From NCBI RefSeq assembly GCF_021654285.1, contig NZ_JAKFZS010000001.1, forward strand, positions 186,001 to 250,000: DNA of 64,000 nucleotides. The letters run 5' to 3'. Source of the stretch: Pseudoalteromonas luteoviolacea. GTDB lineage: Bacteria; Pseudomonadota; Gammaproteobacteria; Enterobacterales; Alteromonadaceae. A program made the translations under genes and the position numbers. Positions 48,114 to 56,193 of the stretch are shown here, one piece after another. Within the stretch, counting starts at the first letter, position 1, and each line of letters opens with the position of its first letter. The notes beneath the pieces were generated by a model, which saw nothing but the letters and a program-made list of their open reading frames with translations, made no database searches and was not told the DNA's origin.

Positions 48114-49744
48114 TATGTTTGCTGCTCCATTGAGCGGTTAACCAAATAAAGCGGGATTAACCCAACCAGTACGATAAACAAGGCCGATATTGATGCTAAC
48201 TCTAACTGTTCATCGCTTACAAACTGAAAAACATGGGTTGCGAGTGTTTCAAAATTAAACGGCCTGAGCAGCAGTGCTGCCGGTAGCTCTTTCATACACT
48301 CAATAAATACCAATAAACCCGCGGTTAATATACCGCGCTTTAATAGAGGAATGTGCACGCGACCCAATGTCTGCATATTATTTTTGCCCAAAGACGCACT
48401 CGCCATATCAATACTTGGGCTGATCCGCACAAAACTCGCTTCTACAGCCCCTTGAGCTATGGCGTAAAAGCGCACTACATACGCAAAAACAAGGGCAAAA
48501 ATGGTACCACTGAGTAACAGCCCGGGTTCAAATCCCGTGCCATCCAGCCAGCGGTTTAAATAGTCATCAAATAATGTGAGGGGCAATAACACCGCGATAG
48601 CTAAAACGGTACCAGGCAAAGCGTACCCCATACTCGCGACCTTCCCCGGAACGCTCTTGGTTTTTTGCTCGCCTATACGCTGATAAAACACCACCAAAAT
48701 ACTAAAGCAAATAGCGATTGCGCTGACATAAAGGCTAATTTTTAAGCTTTGCCACGCATAATTAAAAAACGCGTCATTCCAAGCCTGATCGAAATAACCA
48801 ATCGCGTAACTGGTCAATACACCCACGGGAATAAAAAACGCAACAATCAATATAAGACTGCAAAAACCTGTCGCCAACCAGCCACTTTTACCGTTCAGTT
48901 CATATAAGCTGGTGTCATTTACACTACTTTGACGCTCATGTACGACCTTACTTTTACGGCTCATTTTTTCTAGTGACAATGCAATGAAAAGAAACAGCAA
49001 CATGATCCCTGAAATTTTTGCGGCTGCAGTGAGAGAATAGTAGCCGAGCCAAGTATCATAAACAGCGGTGGTAAGTGTACTGACTGCAAAATAATGCACT
49101 GTAGCAAAATCCGCCATCGTCTCCATGCTTATTAAAGCAAGTGCAGCAACAATAGCACCACGGGATAAAGGCAGGCTTACTTTGAGAAAACTCTGAAATG
49201 GTGATAAGCCCATTAACTGGCTGGCCTGAACCAATTTGAAGGACTGCTCTCTAAGTGCTGTTTTAAAGATTAAATACAAGTAAGGGTAGAGTACCAACGC
49301 TATCATCACAATAGCACCGGGCAAAGTACGGATATCAAAGAACCAGTAATCATCAGGACTCGTCCAGCCAAACCAGTCTCTTAAAAAGATCTGTACAGGG
49401 CCTGCATAATCCAATAAATCTGTATACACGTAGGCAATGATGTAGGTGGGCATCGCAAGTGGCAGCATTAAAGCCCACTCAAACACCCGCTTACCGGGAA
49501 AGTGACAATACGCTGTTAACCACCCAAGGGGCAGTGCAATTAATGAACTCAGTAACAACACCCCTGCAATCAGCCAAATAGTATTACTGATGTAGTCCCA
49601 AAGAACGGTGTCCCACAGGTGTGAGAATACTTCAGATTCTCCTTGTAATGATTCAAAAATGAGAAAAGCCAGCGGGGTCGACAGACATATGCCAATCACC
49701 CACGCTGTTATCTGCCAATTGGACAGTTTATTTTTTAGCTGCAT
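48113..49744 (-). CDS. fbpB: Ferric iron ABC transporter permease
   Basis: 543-residue inner-membrane permease with about twelve helices, formed by two homologous halves, each carrying an ABC EAA-type loop (QASQLMGLSPFQSFLKVSLPLSRGAIVAA and MASASLGKNNMQTLGRVHIPLLKRGILTA). This duplicated FbpB/SfuB layout is typical of iron(III) importers. Its start overlaps the fbpA stop by one base (TAATG), a sign of tight translational coupling. Confidence 0.92.
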   Translation of the reverse strand: MQLKNKLSNWQITAWVIGICLSTPLAFLIFESLQGESEVFSHLWDTVLWDYISNTIWLIAGVLLLSSLIALPLGWLTAYCHFPGKRVFEWALMLPLAMPTYIIAYVYTDLLDYAGPVQIFLRDWFGWTSPDDYWFFDIRTLPGAIVMIALVLYPYLYLIFKTALREQSFKLVQASQLMGLSPFQSFLKVSLPLSRGAIVAALALISMETMADFATVHYFAVSTLTTAVYDTWLGYYSLTAAAKISGIMLLFLFIALSLEKMSRKSKVVHERQSSVNDTSLYELNGKSGWLATGFCSLILIVAFFIPVGVLTSYAIGYFDQAWNDAFFNYAWQSLKISLYVSAIAICFSILVVFYQRIGEQKTKSVPGKVASMGYALPGTVLAIAVLLPLTLFDDYLNRWLDGTGFEPGLLLSGTIFALVFAYVVRFYAIAQGAVEASFVRISPSIDMASASLGKNNMQTLGRVHIPLLKRGILTAGLLVFIECMKELPAALLLRPFNFETLATHVFQFVSDEQLELASISALFIVLVGLIPLYLVNRSMEQQT

Positions 49745-50748
49745 TAAAGGTCAAATTTTACCTCATCGATTAGCTTTAGAGCCAATGGACGGTATTTACT
49801 AATTTCAGCAAGCGGCAAGCTGTCTTCCTTAAACACTCCCCATGACGCTACCATTTGAGATAATTCGACGCCCGGCTTGACCGGATATTCCATATTCGTC
49901 GATGCGTACATATTCTGCGCCTTATTGTCCGTCATAAACTCTATGAGTTTCAAGGCATTTTCTTTATTTTTTGCATACTTGGTTAGAACTACGCCAGATA
50001 CATTTAAGTGCGAACCGCGATTTTTTTGATTAGGAAAGTTGATGTAAACAGACTCAGCCCATGACTTTTGCTTGTCATCTGCCATCATCTTTCCAAAATA
50101 ATAGCTATTGCCTAAAGCAATATCACACAAGCCTTCTTTAACTGCCTTAACTTGTGCACGGTCATTACCTTGAGGTTTTCGTGCGAGGTTGTTTTTAACT
50201 CCGACCAACCATTCTTTAGTTTCAGTTTCACCATGATGTGCGATCATAGATGCAACTAACCCTAAATTGTACGGGTGCTTGCCAGAGCGAGTACAAATTT
50301 TTCCTTTGTACTTTGGATCGGCCAGCTCTTCGTAGCTTAGTGACTCCAATTTACCAAGCCTTGCTTTTGATGAGTATACGTTACGCACACGTTTGGTAAG
50401 TGCAACCCATTGCCCTTCTGGATCTCTAAAAGAGGCTGGGATATTTTGCTCAACGGTCTTACTTGCGATTTGCTGCGTAAGGCCAAGGTCTTCTAACTGG
50501 ATCATGGCGCTAAAATTTGAAGTTAACACTAAGTCTGCACGCGAGTGCTTACCTTCTCTTTTAACACGTTCAATTAAGCCTTTTTTTGCAAAAACAACGT
50601 TGGTTTTAATCCCAGTTTGCTTTGTAAAGTCATCAAGGATAGGTTGAATTAAAAATGGTTGGCGAAATGAGTAGATATTTACTTCATCGGCTGCAAAAGC
50701 TGGCATACAGGTCACAGCGGTCAATAATGTGGCGATAGCTCGTTTCAT
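49744..50748 (-). CDS. fbpA: Periplasmic ferric iron-binding protein
   Basis: 334 residues. Signal peptide MKRAIATLLTAVTCMPAFA, then mature ADEVNIYSFRQPFLIQPILDDFTKQTGIK. GNSYYFGKMM carries the Tyr pair that coordinates Fe(III) in FbpA/FutA/IdiA proteins. The frame opens upstream at 50769, but ATG 50748 starts the signal peptide and has GGAG nearby. First gene of a probable fbpA-fbpB-fbpC-DyP operon. A weak Fur-box-like element covers its leader. Confidence 0.94.
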   Translation of the reverse strand: MKRAIATLLTAVTCMPAFAADEVNIYSFRQPFLIQPILDDFTKQTGIKTNVVFAKKGLIERVKREGKHSRADLVLTSNFSAMIQLEDLGLTQQIASKTVEQNIPASFRDPEGQWVALTKRVRNVYSSKARLGKLESLSYEELADPKYKGKICTRSGKHPYNLGLVASMIAHHGETETKEWLVGVKNNLARKPQGNDRAQVKAVKEGLCDIALGNSYYFGKMMADDKQKSWAESVYINFPNQKNRGSHLNVSGVVLTKYAKNKENALKLIEFMTDNKAQNMYASTNMEYPVKPGVELSQMVASWGVFKEDSLPLAEISKYRPLALKLIDEVKFDL

Positions 50749-50761
50749 GAAGACTCCAAAT

Positions 50762-50780
50762 CCAAACAATTATTATTATC
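50762..50780 (-). promoter_or_regulatory. Candidate Fur box upstream of fbpA
   Basis: The minus strand reads GATAAT-AATAAT-TGTTTG in a 19-base window, 13 to 31 bases before the fbpA ATG. Two hexamers fit the Fur motif GATAAT repeats well; the third is poor, about 13 of 19 matches overall. Iron regulation is expected for this operon. Confidence 0.38.
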
Positions 50781-50865
50781 AAGTAATTCTAACGCGATTA
50801 TACATAAATTACAGCCCGCTGAGTGGGTGAACAAAATTATTATTACCGCATAAAGACAATTTATC

Positions 50866-50883
50866 TGTAAGAGATTTCTCACT
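50866..50883 (+). promoter_or_regulatory. GacA/UvrY-type upstream activating sequence
   Basis: TGTAAG-N6-CTCACT, an inverted repeat close to the GacA/UvrY box TGTAAG-N6-CTTACA. It is centred about 165-170 bases before the inferred start of the CsrB-like RNA, the kind of distance seen for UvrY sites at csrB and GacA sites at rsm genes. Confidence 0.6.
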
Positions 50884-51029
50884 CTGTTTGTAGATATCGA
50901 GTAATCTAATCCAGATTTAACCGCCCTCAAATAAGGAACCTATTGTTATTTAATAATTTTTATATATCAAATAGAAGATAGTCCTTTTTTGATAATCTTC
51001 AAGCTAATGTATTAATGCGCAGCACAGCA

Positions 51030-51035
51030 TATACT
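51030..51035 (+). promoter_or_regulatory. -10 element of the CsrB-like RNA
   Basis: TATACT with a purine start site about seven bases later (near 51042). No good -35 hexamer lies 16-18 bases upstream, which fits an activator-dependent promoter. Confidence 0.55.
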
Positions 51036-51195
51036 TTAGTTGTCTCTTGGGGAGAGGCATAGCAGGGAAAACGGATGTGATAGGCGCGACATGGATTGAC
51101 CCCCGAATGGAGTATGGAACTAGGATTATGATGTACTTGCAGGAAGCAAGTATTTAAGTAAGGATGTTCAGATATTCAGGATGTCAGGGCTAGAT

Positions 51196-51259
51196 GGAAT
51201 TAGGAAGGGAAATGGATTAGCCCAAAAGGAATTAGGAAGGGAAATGGATTAGCCCAAAA
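51196..51259 (+). repeat. Exact 32-base tandem duplication in the CsrB-like RNA
   Basis: Two identical 32-base units, 51196-51227 and 51228-51259, each beginning GGAATTAGGAAGGG and ending GATTAGCCCAAAA, followed by the first five bases of a third copy. Each unit holds four GGA triplets. Perfect identity points to a recent duplication. Confidence 0.95.
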
Positions 51260-51438
51260 GGAATAATTGCAGGGTAATGTCAAACGCTGGATATGTTTGA
51301 TGCAACTTAGGATGGGGTCAGGATGAGCCAAGTGGATTAGTACAGGATGTGCAAGAATTCGCAGAACCAAAACACCAAGCGAATTGTATGGAAATGAATT
51401 AGGGAGTTGAGTTATTCAACATAGCAGGATGCTGTTTA

Positions 51439-51484
51439 GAAGATTCCGTCAAGCGCGGCTCGAAAGAGTCGCGCTATCTTCATG
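51439..51484 (+). terminator. 3'-end hairpin of the CsrB-like RNA
   Basis: AGCGCGGCTC (51452-51461), loop GAAA, GAGTCGCGCT (51466-51475): ten pairs including one G-T. Outer bases GAAGAT (51439-51444) and ATCTTC (51476-51481) can extend it. The T-rich tail is weak (ATCTTCATGTTT), so termination efficiency is uncertain. Confidence 0.6.
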
Positions 51485-51485
51485 T

Positions 51486-52160
51486 TTATATGTCAGAAAA
51501 CTTACTTCGTTTACCTCGTAAATACGCATCTCTAAAATCAATAAAATGCGATGTGAGATTTTCAGCCGCTTCTGTTTCACCATTTTCTTCAAATACAACA
51601 CAAGCGACTTCCGCCGTGCCGAGCTGGTGCTCATGGGGCGCAACTCTTAACTTATAATTTGACAAACTTTGCGGTGACACAGATAACACAGGGAATTGAT
51701 CCAAATATGGGCTCTTTCTGAACATTTTCTTGGCTTCACGCCATGTGCCATCAAGAAAGATAAAGAGCGGTTTTTTCCCTTCTATACGCTCTACTGTTTT
51801 TATCACCCGCTGTGGTTGCACATTTTCTTCGGGAAAAACCACAATAGGTTGATACAGTGGATTCTCTAACAACGCAATCAATGCATCGCTCGGCTCTGTT
51901 CGATCCCATCGAAATGCATGATTATCAGGAACAATATCTGCGATTAAACGCCCAGTATTGGATGGTTTAAAACTTTCGTTATGATACATTAACAAGCACA
52001 CTGCGCTTGAGCACTGAGCTTGCTTAACGCCAGCGCAAATACATAATGGCTCTGCGAGTAAGCAAGTCTCACATCGAGTAAGTTTTGAACCTCGTGCTTT
52101 GAACTCTCTCTTAGATTCAGAAATTTGCTGTGCACGAAGCGCCAATACAGAGTTACCCAA
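51486..52160 (-). CDS. tapT: tRNA-uridine aminocarboxypropyltransferase (DTW domain)
   Basis: Installs acp3U at position 47 of tRNA in E. coli (YfiP/TapT). The N-terminal Cys cluster CETCLLAEPLCICAG probably binds zinc; the DTW-domain blocks are NTGRLIADIVPDNHAFRWDRTEP, FLDGTWREAKKMFRKSPYLDQFPVLS and HQLGTAEVA. The frame is open to 52223, but the homology to YfiP starts at GNSVLALRAQQIS. A TTG at 52160 with GGAG six bases upstream gives 224 residues (E. coli about 232), so I use it. It converges on the CsrB-like RNA, whose 3' hairpin lies at its stop. Confidence 0.88.
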   Translation of the reverse strand: MGNSVLALRAQQISESKREFKARGSKLTRCETCLLAEPLCICAGVKQAQCSSAVCLLMYHNESFKPSNTGRLIADIVPDNHAFRWDRTEPSDALIALLENPLYQPIVVFPEENVQPQRVIKTVERIEGKKPLFIFLDGTWREAKKMFRKSPYLDQFPVLSVSPQSLSNYKLRVAPHEHQLGTAEVACVVFEENGETEAAENLTSHFIDFRDAYLRGKRSKFSDI

Positions 52161-52228
52161 AATATTCTCCAAACAAAAATGACGCAGTATTGTATCAAGT
52201 CTAATAATAAAAGGATAAAGCAATTATT

Positions 52229-52768
52229 ATGAAAGTTAATCAAACCAATCGACTCAAATACCGGCTACTCACTCCAGAGGATGCCCACCTGCTCTTTCAA
52301 TTAGATCAAAGTCCTGCTGTGATGCAGTTTATTAATGGTGGCAAAGTCACGAGCCAAGAAGACATAGATTCAATATTTATACCTCGACTCAAGCAATTCT
52401 CTAACCCAGACAGTGGATGGGGATTATGGGGCTGCTTTTTGCAGCAAAGCAACGACTTTATCGGCTGGATCCTCGTGCGCCCTATGGACTTTTTTACAGA
52501 GAAAAGAGACGACACCAATTTGGAAATAGGTTGGAGGTTTATGCAAGCGAGCTGGGGTAAAGGCTACGCGACAGAAGCCGCTAAGCAGATCGCTGATGCC
52601 ATAGCCGAACATAACATCGCAAAAAAGCTCACAGCCTTAGCTCACCCTGACAATCAAGGCTCAATTAATATCATGAAGAAAATTGGCTTAGAATACCGCA
52701 CAAAGGCTATACACACAGAACCTTTGGGCAGTACAGAAGTGGTAGTTTACGATAAAAATATCGCTTGA
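52229..52768 (+). CDS. GNAT-family N-acetyltransferase (RimJ/RimL-like)
   Basis: 179 residues. A GNAT fold of the RimJ/RimL branch: YRLLTPEDAHLLFQLDQSPAVMQFINGG at the N-terminus, acetyl-CoA-binding loop ASWGKGYATEAAKQI, and HPDNQGSINIMKKIGLEYR. These transfer acetyl from acetyl-CoA to amines, either small molecules or protein N-termini; the substrate here is not predictable. Divergent from tapT. Confidence 0.88.
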   Translation: MKVNQTNRLKYRLLTPEDAHLLFQLDQSPAVMQFINGGKVTSQEDIDSIFIPRLKQFSNPDSGWGLWGCFLQQSNDFIGWILVRPMDFFTEKRDDTNLEIGWRFMQASWGKGYATEAAKQIADAIAEHNIAKKLTALAHPDNQGSINIMKKIGLEYRTKAIHTEPLGSTEVVVYDKNIA

Positions 52769-52779
52769 TCGCATATCAG

Positions 52780-52808
52780 ATATATGGGGCTCATATCGCC
52801 CCATATAT
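52780..52808. terminator. Hairpin between convergent GNAT and uppP genes
   Basis: ATATATGGGGC (52780-52790) pairs perfectly with GCCCCATATAT (52798-52808) over loop TCATATC. No clear T-run on either strand. Confidence 0.5.
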
Positions 52809-52812
52809 TAAG

Positions 52813-53616
52813 TTACATAGATAAATAGATGACCAAGAAGGCGCCTAATGCGAGTCGATAGATCACAAATGGCAGCATGCCCATCTTCTCAATAACCTTT
52901 AAGAAAAAGTGAATACATGCATAAGCCGCAAAGAATGACAATACTGCACCAGTAGCAATATCCGCAATATTAAACTCATCTCCTTCAGAAATAAGCTTAT
53001 AGGTTAAATAACTTCCTGCAGCAGCAATCACAGGAATTGACATTAAAAATGAAAATCGCGCTGCACTTTGTTTGTTCAGACCCATCAATAAGCCTATTGT
53101 CATCGTGATCCCTGAACGAGACGTACCAGGCAGTAGCATTGCAATTACCTGAGACAGGCCAATGCATAGCGCCATCAACCAGTTGATCTGGTATATCGTT
53201 TTTATTTGCTTAGCCGTTTTATCTGCATACCAAAGTAATAAACCAAAACCAATGGTCGTCCCAGCAATGATCCAGGCGTTTCTTGAGTACTCTTCCACCA
53301 AGTCTTTGGCAAAATAACCAATCACCAACGAAGGTAAAGTGGCTAGTAATATAAACCAACCTAATTTGCTATCCTCAGTTGTCCCTTGACTGCCAAAGGA
53401 CTTAAACCATGCGGCTAGGATTTCACTTACCTCTTTACGAAAATAAATAATCACTGCAAAAAGGGTCCCCACGTGAACCGCAACGTCAAATGCTAGGCCT
53501 TGATCTTGCCAACCAAAAACCTGTGAAGGTAATATTAAGTGAGCAGAGCTCGAAATTGGTAAAAACTCTGTTAAACCTTGGATTAAGGCTAGAACGATGA
53601 TTTCAATCAAACTCAT
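52813..53616 (-). CDS. uppP: Undecaprenyl-diphosphatase
   Basis: Membrane phosphatase (BacA) that recycles undecaprenyl diphosphate for peptidoglycan synthesis; overexpression gives bacitracin resistance. 267 residues (E. coli 273), eight or so helices. Active-site regions GLTEFLPISSSAHLIL and LLPGTSRSGITMTIGLLMG are intact. It follows folK by six bases, so folB-folK-uppP likely form one operon. Confidence 0.96.
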   Translation of the reverse strand: MSLIEIIVLALIQGLTEFLPISSSAHLILPSQVFGWQDQGLAFDVAVHVGTLFAVIIYFRKEVSEILAAWFKSFGSQGTTEDSKLGWFILLATLPSLVIGYFAKDLVEEYSRNAWIIAGTTIGFGLLLWYADKTAKQIKTIYQINWLMALCIGLSQVIAMLLPGTSRSGITMTIGLLMGLNKQSAARFSFLMSIPVIAAAGSYLTYKLISEGDEFNIADIATGAVLSFFAAYACIHFFLKVIEKMGMLPFVIYRLALGAFLVIYLSM

Positions 53617-53622
53617 TGTAAA

Positions 53623-54102
53623 TTAGAACTCCACTTTCCATAGCTTTTGACTAGGGTTATGATAATTTTCCCATATAGATGAAATAGTCTCACCTGTGGT
53701 TGGGAGCGTAATGTGTCCACCTACTTCAGTCAAAGGTAACAGTACAAAAGCGTTTTTTGTAATTTCGTCCCGAGGTAACTGCGCAGGCTGCTCACAGACC
53801 AAATCGTCATAAAGCAACAAATCGAGGTCTAAAGTGCGGGGACTAAACTTTTTATCGCCTTGAGTGCGACCGTTATCACGCTCAATTTTTTTGAGTAAGT
53901 GACACACTTCATCCACTGACATTTGCGTATTAGCAGCAAATACCGAATTGAAGAAGTTACGCCCATTAAACCCCACAGGCTCGCTCTCATAAACGTTTGA
54001 ATGTTTATAATCTGGGAAGTGGTCAATTAAAGCCGTCAACCCATTTTTAAAATGCCGCTCCCGATCTACATTGGAACCAATACTGATATAAATCTCTGAC
54101 AT
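53623..54102 (-). CDS. folK: Hydroxymethyl-dihydropterin pyrophosphokinase
   Basis: Folate-pathway enzyme that activates 6-hydroxymethyl-7,8-dihydropterin with ATP. 159 residues, exactly the E. coli length. IYISIGSNVDRE, VYESEPVGFNGRNFFNSV and the signature RTLDLDLLLYDDL are present. The frame extends to 54195, but ATG 54102 opens the conserved region, one base after the folB stop. Confidence 0.95.
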   Translation of the reverse strand: MSEIYISIGSNVDRERHFKNGLTALIDHFPDYKHSNVYESEPVGFNGRNFFNSVFAANTQMSVDEVCHLLKKIERDNGRTQGDKKFSPRTLDLDLLLYDDLVCEQPAQLPRDEITKNAFVLLPLTEVGGHITLPTTGETISSIWENYHNPSQKLWKVEF

Positions 54103-54103
54103 G

Positions 54104-54454
54104 CTATTTTTTCCGATAGATTTCAATACCAACTGTAGCAGCTTGTGCAACTGCTGCTGGTTTACTGACTTTAATTCGAACATCACTGACAGCAAATTCA
54201 GTCAGAATCATCTTAGCCAATTTTTCTAACAAGGTTTCCAATAGCTCCACTTGAATTGATTCTGATAAGCCAATGACTCGTTCGCTAACTTTTGCGTAAT
54301 CTACGGTAAGATTTATATCGTCAGTTTGCGCTGCTGGGGTAATATCTGTAGACATTTCAATATCAAAATAAAGGCTTTGTTTACTTTCTTTCTCAAAGTC
54401 GTAAACTCCTATTATGGTCTCGACGTGTAATTGCGAGATATAGACCTTGTCCAT
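54104..54454 (-). CDS. folB: Dihydroneopterin aldolase
   Basis: Cleaves 7,8-dihydroneopterin to hydroxymethyl-dihydropterin, the folK substrate. 116 residues (E. coli 122). VYISQLHVETIIGVYDFEKES, VDYAKVSERVIGLSE and VSKPAAVAQAATVGIEIYR are typical. ATG 54454 has AGGAG five bases upstream and is preferred over an in-frame upstream codon. Direct transcription into folK couples two consecutive steps. Confidence 0.94.
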   Translation of the reverse strand: MDKVYISQLHVETIIGVYDFEKESKQSLYFDIEMSTDITPAAQTDDINLTVDYAKVSERVIGLSESIQVELLETLLEKLAKMILTEFAVSDVRIKVSKPAAVAQAATVGIEIYRKK

Positions 54455-54559
54455 GTATACTCCTAGCATGACTAAAACGGGGTCGGCGAATAATATTAGG
54501 CCGTGTAAAAAGAATCGCGATCATAGCCCAAAACAGAGCAATAAAAAATAAGGAAGCTT

Positions 54560-55156
54560 GTGTTAGTCATTTTAATGTGTATTTGTGCTTATTTATTTGG
54601 TTCGATTTCCTCAGCGATTTTAATATCAAGGCTGTTCTCATTGCCTGATCCCCGCTTTTCAGGTTCGAATAATCCAGGCGCCACCAATGTATTGCGCATT
54701 GGAGGAAAACTGCCGGCGGCATTGGTACTTATTTTTGATGTTTTAAAAGGCACGATTCCAGTTTGGGGCGCTTATTTCTTAAATATAGAACCGATTTGGT
54801 TAGGGGCAGTCGCTGTAAGTGCTTGTCTTGGACATATTTACCCCGTTTTCTTCCACTTTAACGGTGGAAAAGCGGTCGCCACTGCGTTTGGGGCTTTATT
54901 ACCCATTGGCTTGCCTTTGGCTGGCATGCTGATAATGACATGGTTACTTGTTCTTTGGGCTTTTCGCTTTTCCTCCCTTGCAGCCATCGTGACTGTCACC
55001 GCGGCGCCGTTTTACACTTGGCTTCTCAAACCACAATACACGCTCCCAGTTGGCTTTTTAACGCTGCTTATTATTTTCCGCCACAGAGCAAATATTTCTA
55101 GGCTCCTCCAAGGAAAGGAGCCTAAAGTCGGGAAAAAAAGCGCTGGGAAGGATTAA
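54560..55156 (+). CDS. plsY: Acyl-phosphate glycerol-3-phosphate acyltransferase
   Basis: Makes lysophosphatidic acid from acyl phosphate and glycerol 3-phosphate at the membrane. 198 residues (E. coli 205), several helices with the three PlsY loops: [29 protein letters not shown] and [20 protein letters not shown]. The start is GTG at 54560 with AGGAAG just upstream. Divergent from folB; overlaps the tsaD stop by four bases. Confidence 0.95.
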   Translation: MLVILMCICAYLFGSISSAILISRLFSLPDPRFSGSNNPGATNVLRIGGKLPAALVLIFDVLKGTIPVWGAYFLNIEPIWLGAVAVSACLGHIYPVFFHFNGGKAVATAFGALLPIGLPLAGMLIMTWLLVLWAFRFSSLAAIVTVTAAPFYTWLLKPQYTLPVGFLTLLIIFRHRANISRLLQGKEPKVGKKSAGKD

Positions 55157-56169
55157 GAAATCGCTGGTAGGCTGTCTAAAGGCCAGCGAGGTTGAGTTTT
55201 CATATCAAGCGGTGCGGTATGACCTGCTTTTAAACGCTGCATACCTGCAAACGCAATCATCGCCCCGTTATCCGTACAAAACTCAGTGCGAGGATAGTAA
55301 ACACGTCCTTTCATCCCCTGCATCATACGCTCAAGCTTTGTTCTCAGTTCAACGTTAGCACTCACACCACCAGCGATGACAAGGCGTTTTATGCCTGTTT
55401 GCTTTAATGCGCGTTTACACTTAATTGCCAATGTATCAATGACGGCAGTTTGAAACGCATGTGCAATGTCAGCTTTAGTCTGTGTGTCATCACCCTCATT
55501 CTTTATCGTGTTTGCAGCTGCTGTTTTAAGACCACTAAAACTAAAGTCCAGTCCAGGTCTGTCTGTCATTGGCCTAGGGAAGACAAAACGCTCCGGCACT
55601 CCCTGTGTAGCAAGTTTTGCTAGTAATGGGCCGCCAGGGTAATCTAAACCCAATAGCTTCGCAGTTTTATCAAATGCCTCACCTGCGGCATCATCCACAG
55701 ACTCACCTAATATCTCATATTCGCCAATGCCAGCCACTTTAACCATCATAGTATGACCACCAGAGACAAGCAGTGCAACAAAAGGGAACTCTGGTTTGTC
55801 ATCTTCTAACATGGGTGCAAGTAAATGACCTTCCATGTGATGTACAGCAACCGCAGGAATATTCCAACCAAATGCCAACGAGCGCCCGATCGAAGTACCC
55901 ACCAGCAATGCACCTACTAAACCTGGACCCGCTGTATAGGCAATCCCATCTAAAGACTCAGGGCCACAGCCAGCCTGCTCAAAAGCGGCTTCAATCAGTG
56001 GAATAGTTTTACGTACATGATCCCGAGACGCAAGCTCCGGAACGACGCCACCATAATCGGCATGCACTTTCACTTGACTGTAGAGCTGATGAGCAAGCAA
56101 CCCTTGTTCATCATCATAAATAGCGATGCCAGTTTCATCACAGGAAGATTCTATACCTAAAATACGCAA
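55153..56169 (-). CDS. tsaD: tRNA N6-threonylcarbamoyladenosine synthase subunit TsaD
   Basis: Catalytic subunit of t6A37 synthesis, essential in most bacteria. 338 residues (E. coli 337). [18 protein letters not shown] at the N-terminus, the metal-binding [19 protein letters not shown] and the nucleotide motif [14 protein letters not shown]. In E. coli it is linked to rpsU-dnaG-rpoD; here plsY-folB lies upstream, as in many gammaproteobacteria, and no rpsU is within view. Confidence 0.97.
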   Translation of the reverse strand: MRILGIESSCDETGIAIYDDEQGLLAHQLYSQVKVHADYGGVVPELASRDHVRKTIPLIEAAFEQAGCGPESLDGIAYTAGPGLVGALLVGTSIGRSLAFGWNIPAVAVHHMEGHLLAPMLEDDKPEFPFVALLVSGGHTMMVKVAGIGEYEILGESVDDAAGEAFDKTAKLLGLDYPGGPLLAKLATQGVPERFVFPRPMTDRPGLDFSFSGLKTAAANTIKNEGDDTQTKADIAHAFQTAVIDTLAIKCKRALKQTGIKRLVIAGGVSANVELRTKLERMMQGMKGRVYYPRTEFCTDNGAMIAFAGMQRLKAGHTAPLDMKTQPRWPLDSLPAIS

Positions 56170-56193
56170 TCTAATTCTCCACTACACTTTTTA

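Larger units (their letters stand above)
51042..51484 (+). ncRNA. csrB: CsrB/RsmZ-type CsrA-sequestering small RNA
   Basis: About 440 bases with no credible coding frame. I count about 27 GGA triplets on the plus strand and one TCC, where about seven of each would be expected by chance. Many are in AGGA or AGGAT contexts. Several lie in small hairpin loops: TACTTGC-AGGAA-GCAAGTA (51134-51152, seven perfect pairs), GTAC-AGGAT-GTGC (51341-51352) and AGC-AGGAT-GCT near 51423-51433. This is the hallmark of CsrB-class RNAs that bind many CsrA dimers and relieve translational repression. A GacA/UvrY-like box and a -10 element lie upstream, and a GAAA-capped hairpin ends it. The exact ends are inferred. 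The alternative, a random purine-rich spacer, seems unlikely given the strand bias and loops. Confidence 0.82.

Noticed and set aside
50745..50930. 61-codon minus-strand frame upstream of fbpA
   Set aside because: Overlaps the fbpA start, has no Shine-Dalgarno and no recognisable protein features; the region looks regulatory.
51196..51259. Direct repeats as a possible CRISPR fragment
   Set aside because: The two units are directly adjacent with no spacer, and no cas gene is near; it is a tandem duplication in an RNA gene.
55099..55124. Nine-pair hairpin TAGGCTCCT / AGGAGCCTA near the plsY 3' end
   Set aside because: Lies inside coding sequence and has no T-run, so I do not call it a terminator, though it could contribute to 3'-end structure.
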